Shown here in pieces: positions 38,087-48,761 of a stretch of 64,000 nucleotides of DNA; positions within the stretch are counted from its first letter, which is position 1, and the number at the start of each line of letters is the position of its first letter. The stretch is from Spirodela intermedia (Eukaryota; Streptophyta; Magnoliopsida; Alismatales; Araceae). The position numbers were made by a program, and so were the translations under genes. Location of the stretch: NCBI GenBank assembly GCA_902729315.2, contig LR746273.1, positions 1,927,001 through 1,991,000 of the forward strand, given 5' to 3'. The notes beneath the pieces were generated by a model, which had not been told where the DNA came from, searched no databases, and saw only the letters and a program-made list of their open reading frames with translations.

Positions 38087-39994
38087 TCAGGTCAAGAAAT
38101 CTTCGTCTTGGCATGGCCCTCGTCTAAGCATGTTTAGAAGCTCCAACTGCTTGGGAAGGACGAGCTCAGCTTCATGACCCTGGGCTGAGAAATATCTCTC
38201 CAGTACCATCTGAGGAAAATTGGCAAGTAAAGACCACAGGGAAAATTGAAGAAGTACGCCTCAGAACACTTTATATGGAGAAAAGTTTCATACCACTGCG
38301 GCGTAGGAGTCGATCTTCCCTTGGCGAGCAGACCTCTTCAGACCCCTGGAAGGTAAAGCAAACAGAAAATTTCATTTCCACTCTTAAAACCATCATCAGA
38401 ATCCATAATTAGAGAGGAAATTTTGGTTTAGACTGCCAGATTCGTGACTCTGCAAGATATCATTGGATTAAAAACAGCAGTCTTTGTGAAGATTGGTTTC
38501 TTCCAAGGGATGGAAAACAGGTTATTGAGACAAAAAAGAGAAGAAACTGATAAAATATTTATGCTGTAACTTCTACATCTACCATTGTTGAACAAAAATT
38601 CAAAGGAATACATTTGTATGGTGTAATCGTCATCACACCCTCTTTGATAAAAGAAATAGGCATTTAAGTTCTGATAGCTTTTATGATTTCATCTCAATCT
38701 ACAGACCTCGGAAGATGTAGAAATCAGTAAATATCCAACCTTCATCAGCGGTCGTCAGAAGGGGAGAGAGAAGAGTGAAATACTCATTTGATTTCATTTT
38801 TAATAAAAAATCTCCATCTAGATCACAGATTACTGGAGTTCATGTTTATAAGGCAATTTGGCGGAGCAAACTCAACCAAAAATTCCACAAACTGCAGCCA
38901 GTGTGTGAGATAGCTGTAGAACCCACAGCTCCAGTGTGCTGGTTTGCTAATCACACCGAGGATCAAATCGCAAGCAGGTGACAATGAGCTCAAGCTGAGT
39001 GAGAGTCAAGAAGCAGATACCGACTGAAAGAACTTACGTATCTATCATATAGTCAAGGGCCTCCACTGACGTCCCATGTTCATCTTGCAGGAAAACTCTC
39101 CAGCCGCTGAATCAATCAGAAGGTTGGAGTCATCTAAGAAAATGAATGCACCATAGATGGAAATATAGCTTCCGAATGATTAAATAACTGAGCATATCAA
39201 TGAAGAACGGTAGAAGTGAAGAACAGAAGAGAGAAGGAAACAGCGGTCACCTCTCCGCAGCGCGCACGGCTAGCCTTCCTGCAATGCTACGGACTTTGTT
39301 CGACTGCACCGTCTCCTTCCCATCGTGAGACCTCGGGAGCCCAATGATGAACTCATCCACCTCCTGAATTTCTCGAAAAACGAAAATTAGCGGGAAAATA
39401 GGATCGTCAAGAACCGAAATGGAAATGGAAGCCCTAATTCCCCCGCTCGGACCTCTCGCTTGGCAATCTCCATTATGCGTGTCTCCAGTTTCTGCCCCCG
39501 CATCTCCAACACCTGCTAGAGGAACGGAACTGAGAAAAACGAGGAACTCAATGGAGAATCAAAGAAAAGAAAGAGGAACGGAAGGAACCGTATTCGCTCA
39601 CGATGAGGGGTCGAGGGGGGGCCAGGCCCTTCCCAAGGGCGAGACCGGTCCTGGAATTCCCCAAGTCGACACCCAAGCTAAACCCAACGCTCCATGTGGG
39701 GTGTCTTTCCCGCCGGAGGGCATTCGGCAGCAGAGCGGGGTCAGAAGGGAGAACCCCGCTAGCCGCTAGCCCATCATCCAGAGAACGGGGAGAGGACGCC
39801 ACCTTCACGTTCCCCGCGGCCTTATCACCCCAACGAAAAGAGGGGTAACGGCCGCAACACGGCGATCTACTCTCAAATTTCCGCTGCAGGGTCCACCCAG
39901 GGACTCCAGATGGGGTAGGACAGGGCGACAGAGCTGCTACCGGTGGCGGTGCCGCCGCCGGCGAAGAGCAGGGAAAGAGTAGCCGCTGCAGCAT
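38087..39994 (-). CDS. YqgF/RuvX-type RNase H-fold nuclease, organellar, 269 aa
   Basis: Six exons join in frame: 39994-39602, 39512-39453, 39363-39251, 39106-39038, 38345-38294 and 38209-38087 (stop). The ATG at 39994 heads a leader of about 100 residues rich in Ser, Pro, Ala and Arg, consistent with a plastid or mitochondrial transit peptide. The YqgF core follows: LGVDLGNSRTGLALGKG with catalytic D110; VDEFIIGLPRSHDGKETVQS; VFLQDEHGTSVEA with E198; and KIDSYAAVMVLERYF with D224. These are the three acidic residues of the RNase H-like fold. Bacterial YqgF (RuvX) processes pre-16S rRNA and was earlier proposed as a Holliday-junction resolvase; a role in organellar rRNA or nucleic acid processing is inferred. 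Residue 189, formed across an exon junction, reads Ser where homologs that I recall have Arg (AAERGWR). Confidence 0.9.
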
Positions 39995-41351
39995 CCTCGC
40001 TGCGGATGTACTCCGATAACTGATCCTGACACTCCCTGGCCGACCAGGTGTCGCCCTCTCTCCCACCTCCCGGGGGACAACCAGCCTATTAGCATACCCA
40101 ACTGGGCCAATTTGTTCTTTCCATGACCAAATAAAAAGTTTCAGGTGAAGATGCTTTGGAATCATACAATTTAGCCAGATTACTGGATCACAATCTTCAT
40201 TTTCTTCTATAAAATTTCGTCTGCTGAGATATTTAGATGCAGATTCTGCGTAAAAAAATAAAACTTGGTAAAACCTTTTTTGGATTTTTTGTAATCGATT
40301 GAATTTCATGGTAGAAAGTAATCCTGATTAGTACTTGGGAAGCTGGTGGCTGATGACATCCCAGAAAGTCGGAGGGATAACCCATTTGGGCTCGTGCATG
40401 GTAAAAACCAGGTCAAAGACATGCACAAGATCAGAGACGTGACACAAAGTCAAAGGATGCTGCCGGCCAGCTCATCTTCTTCAACAAAGTAATTGGTGGG
40501 CATCTATCTTCCGAAACGATAAGCACGAGACAGTGAAATTTATTCACAGATATGACTGAGTGACCTTCACCAGCGCTTTCGGTCGGCCACGTGATCTCTG
40601 CCCTCCAGCGCCGCCGTCGCAGGCAGCGGCATTCCGTTTTCTCATCGCCGTCGCCGCCGTCGCAGCAACGGACACAACAAAAAGACTCTGCTCTGGCTTC
40701 AGGTGGGGGCCAGCTTTTGATACCATACAAAACGGAAAAGGTCGTCTTTTTCTCCATCCTCTTCCTCCTCCCCACGCCCCGTTGTCGCCGCACCGCAGAT
40801 ATATGGTTGGGGGCAGGCGACCGTTGAGGCGGTGCCATGGTCGGCCCCGCCGCTTGCCAGAGCTGGTTTTCATCGAAAGGAGGAGAAGAGCCCGTGACTC
40901 AGACGGCAGCGGTTCCTCTCTGGCCATGGCTGTCTTCTTCTTCTTCTGCTGGTACATCTCCGGCGATATCGGTGACGTTTACTCTTCCGTCTCCGGCAGA
41001 GGAAGTGGGTCGTGGGAGGGAGGATTCTCGAGGGGCAGCCATCTGAGTTTTCCATAGCTCCTACTCCACCGGTGGAGGGCCGCCGGCCATGTTCTGGCCG
41101 GCCCAGCCAGCCGTTCCCGTCGGGTTTCTCCACGTGGTCCTGTCGCTGACAGGACCCTGATCGGACCACCACTTCCACAGCAGGATGGGTGAAAAGGTCT
41201 CGGGGAAAAAGGAGAGAGACGACCGTTGGGTCGACCACGGAGCCTCCCACCCGCCGGAGCACAGATATATCTGACTGTCTTCTTCATCTCCTCGTCCTCC
41301 TCCTGCATCTTCTGCATCTTTTTTCTCTGGCTGAGATCCGTCACATCCATA
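39995..41351. promoter_or_regulatory. Divergent promoter between YqgF-like and pectin methylesterase genes
   Basis: The two genes start 1,357 bp apart on opposite strands, so both leaders and promoters lie here. From 40.56 to 41.35 kb the DNA is GC-rich and open in several frames on both strands without any domain, which I read as composition rather than coding. The last 60 bp before the methylesterase ATG are CT-rich (TCCTCGTCCTCCTCC), like a leader. Confidence 0.5.
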
Positions 41352-42781
41352 ATGGAGTTTCATCTCGTGACACTCCTCGCTCTCTGCATCTTCGTCACCC
41401 TCCCGCCTTACCTCAGCGCCTGTGAGGCGAACTCCACCGTCGCACGCCGCCACCGCAGATGGGTCGGCCCGACTGGCTGGCGCGAGATCACCGTCGACGG
41501 TGGCGGCTCAGGCGACTTTCAGTCTGTTCAAGACGCCATCGACTCTGTCCCGGAGAACAACCGGCACAGAGTCCTCATAAACATACGCGCCGGCGTGTAC
41601 ATGTTGTAAACCTTCCTGCTCCCTGCAACTCTCAGTGATGGGCTTCCATTACTTACCATCCTCCCGTCCGTCGTCATCTTCCTGTTTCAGAGAGAAGGTC
41701 GTGATTCCAGCGACGAAGCCTTACATCACCTTTCAAGGGGCGGGGAGGAGGACGACGGTGATCGAGTGGCACGACAGGGCGAGCGACCGGGGCCCCGACG
41801 GCCAGCAGCTTCGAACTTACAACACGGCTTCTGTCACTGTTCTCGCCAGTCACTTCAGCGCCAGAAACATCAGCTTCAAGGTAAAGTAAACGGCTCAGCT
41901 CTTTCCCTCTGCGGAAGATTCTGCTTCAGTCATCACCGCCATGGTTGCTGAAACGAGTGGTGCCGGTGGTCTGCAGAACACGGCGCCGGCGCCGTTGCCA
42001 GGGATGGAGGGGTGGCAGGCCGCGGCGTTCCGCATATCCGGGGACAAGGCGTACTTCCTCGGCTGCGGCTTCTACGGCGCGCAGGACACGCTCTGTGACG
42101 ACGCGGGACGCCATTACTTCAAGGACTGCTATATCGAGGGCTCCATCGACTTCATCTTCGGCAACGGCCGCTCCATGTACAGGGTAACAAAACCTCTTCA
42201 CCCTCTGTGTATTTTCTTCTTCGCCGGAGCTGTTGCCGACGGCGGCGGCGCGTTGCTGTTGCAGAGCTGCCAGCTTCATTCGATCGCAACGAGGTTTGGG
42301 TCGATCGCGGCGCAGGACAGGAGGGGCCTCTGCGAGCAGACGGGCTTCGCGTTCGTGAATTGCAGGGTGACGGGGACGGGACCGCTCTACGTGGGCCGCG
42401 CCATGGGACAGTACTCGAGGATCGTCTACTCCTACACCTACTTCGACGACGTGGTGGCGCAGGGAGGGTGGGACGACTGGGACCATACGACCGGCAAGAA
42501 CAGGCGAGTGTGCTCCGCCGATCAGAGGAGAGAACTGGGAAGGGAGAAGATTTTTCGATTAAACGCAGAACACTTGACCTGATTTCTCTTCCGGATTGTT
42601 GATCTTCTTCTTGAATCTCTCCAGGACGGCGTTCTTCGGTGTGTACAGGTGCTCGGGCCCTGGAGCGGCGGCGGTGCGGGGGGCGTCGTTGACGCGGGAG
42701 CTGGATTACCAGTCGGCGAGGCCATTTCTGGCGAAGAGCTTCGTCAATGGGAGGCACTGGCTTGACCCCTCCGACGCCTGA
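41352..42781 (+). CDS. Pectin methylesterase without pro-domain, PME5/PME68-like, 348 aa
   Basis: Five exons join in frame: 41352-41605, 41691-41880, 41977-42183, 42265-42503 and 42625-42781 (TGA). ATG 41352 starts a clear signal peptide ([19 protein letters not shown]), so the protein is secreted to the cell wall, where it de-esterifies homogalacturonan. There is no PMEI pro-region; the CE8 domain starts at once ([20 protein letters not shown]). Catalytic motifs are GWQA (Q162), YGAQDTL (Q184, D185), DFIFGNG (D206) and [10 protein letters not shown] (R262, in place of the common LGRPW). The GWDDWDH and FVNGRHW blocks match the Arabidopsis AT5G47500-type clade as I recall it. Intron 4 appears to be GC-AG: AACAG|GCGAGT is the only donor that keeps the conserved TAFFGVY block in frame. 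A polyadenylation signal follows 63 bp after the stop. Confidence 0.95.
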
Positions 42782-42843
42782 GGGAACCCCCCGCCGCCGC
42801 TACGACCGAACAGGCGGCATTGTTTTCAAGTGTGCATTCATCC

Positions 42844-42849
42844 AATAAA
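42844..42849 (+). terminator. Polyadenylation signal (AATAAA) of the pectin methylesterase
   Basis: A canonical AATAAA starts 63 bp after the stop codon of the pectin methylesterase gene. Distance and orientation fit a near-upstream element for 3' end formation. Confidence 0.6.
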
Positions 42850-43780
42850 CGCAACGCAAATTCTTCGCGAGATTCATTTTTTTCTCACCTAATAACGAAC
42901 GGCAATCGATCGTCTGTTTTCTCTGTGCATTCGCTGGTCAACCCACCCAGGTGAAGGGAGAGCGATGAAATCTATATAAATAAAAAGCGGGGGTTGTTCG
43001 CATCACCATCAGGCAACTAAGCTTACCCAGGTCCGACCCTTCCGGGATTATCAGATAGATGGGCTATCAGATAGACTTCCGCTGCAAATCTAGCAATTTC
43101 CTTAAATATCTGCCCGAATTAAATACTGTCCTGGAGATAATTACATATCCATCGTTAAGCAAACTGAAGAGAAAATTAAGAAAAAACTGGGTAATTATTT
43201 TCTTACTTTCAGGAAAATAATTATTTAGGCATCATCCGAAAATATAATTATTTTGGGAGGAGTAATAGTCCTTATGCTGCTCTTGATCAATCTGTGATAT
43301 GATGCCTCAGAAAAATACGAAGAATTTACTTAAGGGTCAGAGATCACTCCCTTAGCGGCTGGCGTCAGCCTGAAGAAAACCATTCCTTGGGGACATATGA
43401 GCGTGATCCCCTCAGAAAATCTGTCAAGATGAACTGGGAGTTTTCCAGAGTCTTCCAATTTCCATAAAAATCAGTCCTATGTAGAATTAGCAAAGCGTGT
43501 GATCAGTTTAAGTCAAACACAAATAAAGGATAGATGAAAAAACCTCAAATCTGAAAAAGATGAAAAATATGAAAATTCAAAAAAAAAGGTCCAACATAGT
43601 CAAACTTGACCAGATATTGCAAGCATAATCCTACCAAGACCGCAGCAAACACATGAGGATAAAAATTGGTAAAAGCGTTGACAATTCCAGTGGTATCCGC
43701 TCCAATCTTCCTCCATATGACGAGATTACCACCAGATATCTGGCTTCAGAATTGGTCAGCGACATCGACATATGATATTC
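42850..43780. other. AT-rich intergenic region
   Basis: No gene is recognised. A short imperfect repeat of TATCAGATAGA with intervening GGGC occurs near 43050-43075. The rest is AT-rich with only short chance frames. Confidence 0.5.
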
Positions 43781-44978
43781 TACTTTACTCCAAGAAGACA
43801 CAAGCAGAATATTTGGTTTGCTGGTTCTGCATTGTGTGGCTAGCCGACTGAAAAGTCAAACAGTAAGATTCCAGGGTGTACCACTCCAGAGTGTTTTTAT
43901 CGTAGAACCCATCAAGGATATTGGGATCAAATACCATGTAAAATGGGTACTTAATATTCTGACTAGAACCCTGATTCCAAATTAGTAACATGACTTGCCA
44001 CAGAATACTCCTTAATCAGGTAGTTGCGCATGAAGAACGCATTATCGCTGGAAGAGTGCCCACTTGATGCCATTGCCCAGATTAGTCGTGCTTCCAATCG
44101 GGGTAGATCTTCTCCCAATGGTTACAGTCATTTGCAGCTCTGGTTCGTTCATTATGCAATACACAGTTCTGAGCATCTAATTGCTCTGATGAAATCAAAC
44201 ACATGGAGTGTTCATTTTCGCCCTCTCTGTGTTCAGAGATCAGTGGCTCTGTTCTTGGATCTTTAGGGAGGACATCAGAGTATAGCCCAAATCCACCGAT
44301 GTCAAGCTGTCCTTGTCCAAAGATCCTGCACTCTTCTCCGTGGATGATCCAGACGAATCAACATCTGCCACATTGCCACCTGAAGTAGAATTAGCTACTG
44401 GGAGCGCATGCTCTGCCATCGTCCACAAGATTGTCAAAGAGATCCTCATCTGTGTGGAGCTGGGGATGAAACCCTAAGAAGCCCTGTATCCGAAGAGCCT
44501 CCCAGCAGATCACAAACCAACGAGGCTAATCTGCAAACGGGTCCTCTCCGAGATCGGACCATGAACCTAAGTTCGCAGATCACCAATCCAGAAGCTCCGC
44601 AAATGTGAACCTTCTAGTTCCTCCCAGATCCGAACGAGAAGCACCGAGCGGACGAGACCAACGCCAAGAAAAAATTACTGGCAAGTTTGCCAGGCTACCA
44701 AGCCTCCCGATTCCCAAATGTCAACGGACCGGGCACAACTGGGATCCCTAAAAATCCAGAAACCAAGACCAAGACCTGAAAAAAAAAAGAAGATATTCTC
44801 CGAAGAAGTGGGACAAGACCATCAAACTTGCCAGTGATTCGGAGAGGAATTGCAGATCATCCGATGATTCAATGGGAGAGCAAGGGTCGGGGGTCGGGAT
44901 TAAAGAAGAAGCAGAAGTATCCATCAGACGTGAAGCTGAGCGCCTTTCTCCATCCGCCAGCTCCATCCTCCGCAAAGC
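43781..44978 (-). pseudogene. Frame-broken coding-like sequence
   Basis: Read on the minus strand, this stretch looks partly protein-coding but does not stay in one frame. An upstream segment reads MELADGERRSASRLMD and on to a short stop. A second, from about 44449, reads MAEHALPVANSTSGG and GSLDKDSLTSVDLGYTL, then must shift frame to continue as LPKDPRTEPLISEHREGENE and DCNHWEKIYPDWKHD before a stop. A third, near 44070, reads SSDNAFFMRNYLIKEYS. The composition is gene-like, but no intact frame or splice pattern joins the parts. I do not recognise the family with confidence. It could be a decayed gene, a retrocopy, or exons with splice sites that I failed to place. Confidence 0.3.
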
Positions 44979-45373
44979 GGCTGTTCGGAGCCCATCAGTA
45001 TTCCGGTAGAATTTCCGCGCTGTTGACTCCTCTCTGGTCTCTCAATCGCGCGCGTCCGGGGAGTTACTCTACGCCGGATGATGAGCACTAGATGGTTTAC
45101 CTCCTTAGATACTACGCTCGAGATTACGTTTCCTTCTTCGCAGGATCGAAAGTTAGCAATGATCTCTCATCCTACAATCCCTCATGATCGCCAAGGTGCC
45201 TCCCTCATCTCCACCAAGTCGGCTCTACTCTGTCGTCTGCGAGGTCACTCGACTTCGGTGAGGATCTCGGCACCATTCTGGTCTCTGAACGGAAGTACAC
45301 CGCCCTAGTCGACGTGAACCGACCCCATTGAAACTAGTTGGTCACTCCGAGAATGGCCGCATGTGGCGTCGTC

Positions 45374-45756
45374 CATCCTGTTCTCAGAGTACTGTGTGCT
45401 TCCCACCCAGCTGGTTTCTCCTCGAGTTGGCCATCTCCACGGGTTAAGTAAGCACCAACGGCACTCTCTGGGGCAGAAAGCCTTGGCGAGCGCATGATCA
45501 GAACCCCGCCAGAGACAAGGAAATTGTCGAATCCGCCATCTTGGCCGCGGTGATATTTCAGTTTCATCCTGCTTCAGGGTACTGTGTGCTTCCCACCCAG
45601 CTGGTTTCTCCTCGAGCTGGCCATCTCCACGGGTTAAGTAAGCGCCAACGGCACTCTCTGGGGCAGCAAGCCTTGGCGAGCGCATGTTCAGAGTCCGTCC
45701 GGCTGGAGACAAGGAAATTGTCGAATCCGCCACCTTAGCCGCAGTGATATTTCAGT
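45374..45756. repeat. Tandem duplication, two 190-bp units
   Basis: The string ACTGTGTGCTTCCCACCCAG recurs at 45391 and 45581, and the sequence around it is nearly identical for about 190 bp. A partial third start (GTGATATTTCAGTTTCATCC) follows at about 45743. The period is not a multiple of three, so the minus-strand open frame across it reads each copy in a different frame and is unlikely to be coding. Confidence 0.85.
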
Positions 45757-46281
45757 TTCATCCTGTTTCTTCCAAGTTATCAGGGGCGCTGTCAGGTACA
45801 CTATCTGTCCCATTTCTCGGCTAGTTTCCTTGTCCTCTTTACTTTCTTGGTGGGTGATATTCCTAATCGTTCAACTCTCCTTACACAGTTTTTGTGACGG
45901 TTTATTTTTGCATTAAATTCATCTTTTTTTAGCATACGAGGATAATTGAGCATATGAAATTCTGATCAGACTAGACAGTGCCTTTGTGGAGGATTTGACT
46001 AAAAATTCTCTCCTTGTCCTAGTAATCTTTCAGATCGACTGCATAATTTTCTTTATAGTTTTCAGACTTCACCATCACATAAAGTTTTTAGTCCAATGAA
46101 CTTCTGTAAGATTATTCTCATGGCAACCATTTCTTGGATCACTTTGAGAATCCTTATGTATCATAGGTTTTTGAGATTGGTTTATGGGCATTGTGGGCTT
46201 GTTTCATAAGTCATGTTTTAAGGACTAGGTCTGTAAAACTAAGATTACATAGGATGCAGAATACTTTGATATGATCCTCAA

Positions 46282-46576
46282 TGATACGATCAAATCTAGG
46301 GAAGCAAAAAGAATGGAACACTTCGTATTGAATTCACGAACCCTCATCAACAGTGAGAGACAAAACAATCAGAAGGACAACCCTCCCAGATACATAGATG
46401 AAAATAGAGAATAAGAGTAAAGTGAGGAACAATGTTTAAGAGGGTTCCTCCACCTCTCTAGAATAGCAACTTTGCCCCCCTATCCCCTCTCTTCTGATGT
46501 TACATTTATACCCCTATCAATGGACAACCATATGACTCCTTACGCTTTCTATAGGTTGGTAGTGGAGTCAGTGTCA
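46282..46576 (-). repeat. 3' LTR of the gypsy-type element
   Basis: This LTR runs from TGATACG to GTGTCA on the plus strand (TG...CA ends). It shares with its partner the blocks AGAATGGAACACTTCG-like, GAGAGACAAAA, CAACCCTCCCA, CCTCTCTAGAATA, TTTATACCCCTATCA and ACTCCTTACGCTTTCT. It is the 3' LTR for the minus-strand element. Confidence 0.8.
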
Positions 46577-47866
46577 TTACTCCCCCTCTCTAAATTCACT
46601 TGGTCCTCCAAGTGAAATTCTTGAAATTGATGAACAATATTACAAACTAGCTCTCATCATTGGATTCAATGATACTTGTGCTGTAAATGGCGTCCCTCCC
46701 TCTACTGGTTGAGCCTCCTTAGAATCATATTGGATTCATTGCTATTTCTTGCAATGATGTTTTGGACCAAATTTTTCTTCACAATGATATAACAAAAGTC
46801 CCTTTTCATGATAACTTTGATACTCTTCATCAATGAGAGTGATCAGCTTACGGTGTTGGTTGTCCTTCCTTGACACTTGAGGTCAAGGATTACTCTCAAG
46901 GTTTCATCCTCATAAAGAGGGTGTAATATTCTTTTCCTGATCACTAGATAGTGAATGTAAGTGACTATCAACAATCTTAAATGAAGTAGAACTACCTTGC
47001 TGATAAGATTTGGGCAGGTGATTATCCCAAGCTTCCCACAGGGTCCAAACATGTTGCTCTGTCTCCATTGATGCGTCCATCATTTCCATCAGTCCCACTG
47101 AGCCTATATGAGCTAACTCTACTTGAATCTCAAATTTTAGGCCCTTCATATAAGTATTCTCCACGACCACATTTTTGAGTTTTGGTAGATATGTAGAAAG
47201 ACACTTATACTCAACTCGATATTCTTAGACTGATTGATCTTGTTAGAGATTCAAGAATTTGTGAAATATATTTACTTCTACTACAGTGCCAAAGTGTTTC
47301 TTAATTGCATTCGGAAGTCCTGTCAGTTGTAGAAAGGATACCTTTTGTCTTTTTATAAATACCATTCCAATGCTAGGCCTTCGAACTTCATCATTATCAT
47401 TTCTAGTTGATCTCATTCTTATACTTTGTTTAGCTTGAAGAACCTCTTAGCACATCTGAATTAGCCTTCAGGATTTTCCCCCTCAAAGATTAGTATTTCC
47501 TTTTTTTGGGTGTACTGTACGACTGTATGACCAGCTGGTGTCATTCAGAATGTATTCTTGAGGAGGGTGAGGAGGTGGTACATCGTGTTGTGATTTTGCT
47601 TGTGCTTGTCGGTAGCTTGATGTTGGTTGCAAATTATGATGTTCTTTTTTCTCCAAAGCCTCCAATCTCGTACATACTGTCAGCTAAAATCGCTACATGT
47701 TCTGTAGAAGTTGAGACATCAAATCCATAGATTCTTCCCTTACTTTTTGTATGTCTTCGACCATCCTTCTTTGGTCTGCCCGAAGGTTTTTGTTATCTGC
47801 ATTTAGGGCTTCAAAACATGCACCTAATATCTTTGGCGTCATTATGCTCATCGTCGCAAGAATGAA

Positions 47867-47878
47867 GTTCTAATACCA
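47867..47878 (-). other. Primer-binding site of the gypsy-type element
   Basis: On the minus strand, TGGTATTAGAAC lies one base inside the LTR edge. It matches the plant initiator-Met tRNA primer-binding site (TGGTATCAGAGC) at 10 of 12 positions. Its position fixes the element's orientation and its 5' LTR as 47880-48190. Confidence 0.75.
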
Positions 47879-47879
47879 A

Positions 47880-48190
47880 TGATACAATCTTCAATGGTAG
47901 GCTTGAATCTGAGCAAGTAAAAAGAATAGAACACTTCACATTGAACTCACGAACCCTCGCAAGTGGCGAGAGACAAAATGACAGGAAGGGCAACCCTCCC
48001 AATTATAGAGACGAGAAGGGAGAAGAAGAGTAAAGTGGGGAACAATATTCAAGAGGGTTTCCCCACCTCTCTAGAATACCGACTTTGCCCCCCTAACCCT
48101 TCTCTTCTCGTGCTATATTTATACCCCTATCACATGACAAGTACATGACTCCTTACGCTTTCTTAATGTTGGTAGTGGGGTCGAATCACA
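47880..48190 (-). repeat. 5' LTR of the gypsy-type element
   Basis: Starts TGATACAATC on the plus strand and ends TCGAATCACA. It is collinear with the 46282-46576 repeat and carries TATAAATATAGC on the minus strand as a promoter-like box. The outer end is uncertain by a few bases. Confidence 0.75.
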
Positions 48191-48477
48191 CTTCTTCCAA
48201 GCGTGAGTATACTCTCTTATGTGAGGTTCCATAGCTAGAGATGATGTTTGGCATTGATTCCCTAACGTATTAGAGCTCATTCAAACATTCAGCTCGATTG
48301 TCATTGGCAATTGCCTAAAGGGATATGTCACATTCATATTTGTTTTATGATAGGTGGGTTTTTAAGCTCTTTGACATCCATGGCTAGATTGTCTAAGCAT
48401 CTTGTCTGCTAGTCAACATTGAAAATAAGGCATTTTATGTCTGTCTCCATTATCTTAAACTCAAGATTTTAAAATTG
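48191..48477. other. AT-rich spacer
   Basis: No gene or clear repeat is seen between the gypsy-type LTR and the 169-bp tandem repeat. Confidence 0.5.
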
Positions 48478-48761
48478 ATGGTCTCAAAGATAGAAAATAC
48501 AAAGATAAATCTTAGATGGGAAAACAACAAGCAATAGTGATCTAATTCGATTAGATGTTCATGGGTCTCCTTAAGAAGTCAATTTATATATATATAAGGA
48601 TTGTAAGGTATGAGATATTTTATGATCATCATATGGTTATTAGGTGATGGTCTCAAAGATAGAAAACACGAAGGTCAATCCAGATGGGGAAATAATAAGA
48701 AATAGTGATCTAATTCAATTAGATGCTCATGGGTCTCCTTAATAAGTCAATTTATATATAT

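Larger units (their letters stand above)
46282..48190 (-). mobile_element. Non-autonomous Ty3/gypsy-type LTR retrotransposon (gag remnant only)
   Basis: Two direct repeats, 46282-46576 and 47880-48190, are alike but diverged and act as LTRs. On the minus strand each starts TGACAC/TGTGAT, has a GGGTATAAAT promoter-like box and ends GTATCA. Inside the upstream LTR is a primer-binding site (47867-47878), and a purine tract AGAGAGGGGGAGTAA abuts the other LTR (about 46577-46591). The 1.3-kb interior, read on the minus strand, gives gag-like fragments: an N-terminal coiled stretch (NADNKNLRADQRRMVED) and a retrotransposon-gag block (KFLNLQQDQSV, stop, EYRVECKCLSTYLPKL, then YMKGLKFEIQVELAHIG). Stops interrupt it and no protease, RT or integrase is present. 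Target duplications were not identified. It would depend on a partner element for movement and is now probably immobile. Confidence 0.8.

Noticed and set aside
40560-41057. GC-rich frames on both strands upstream of the pectin methylesterase
   Set aside because: Several frames are open at once because of composition, and none has a domain or conserved blocks.
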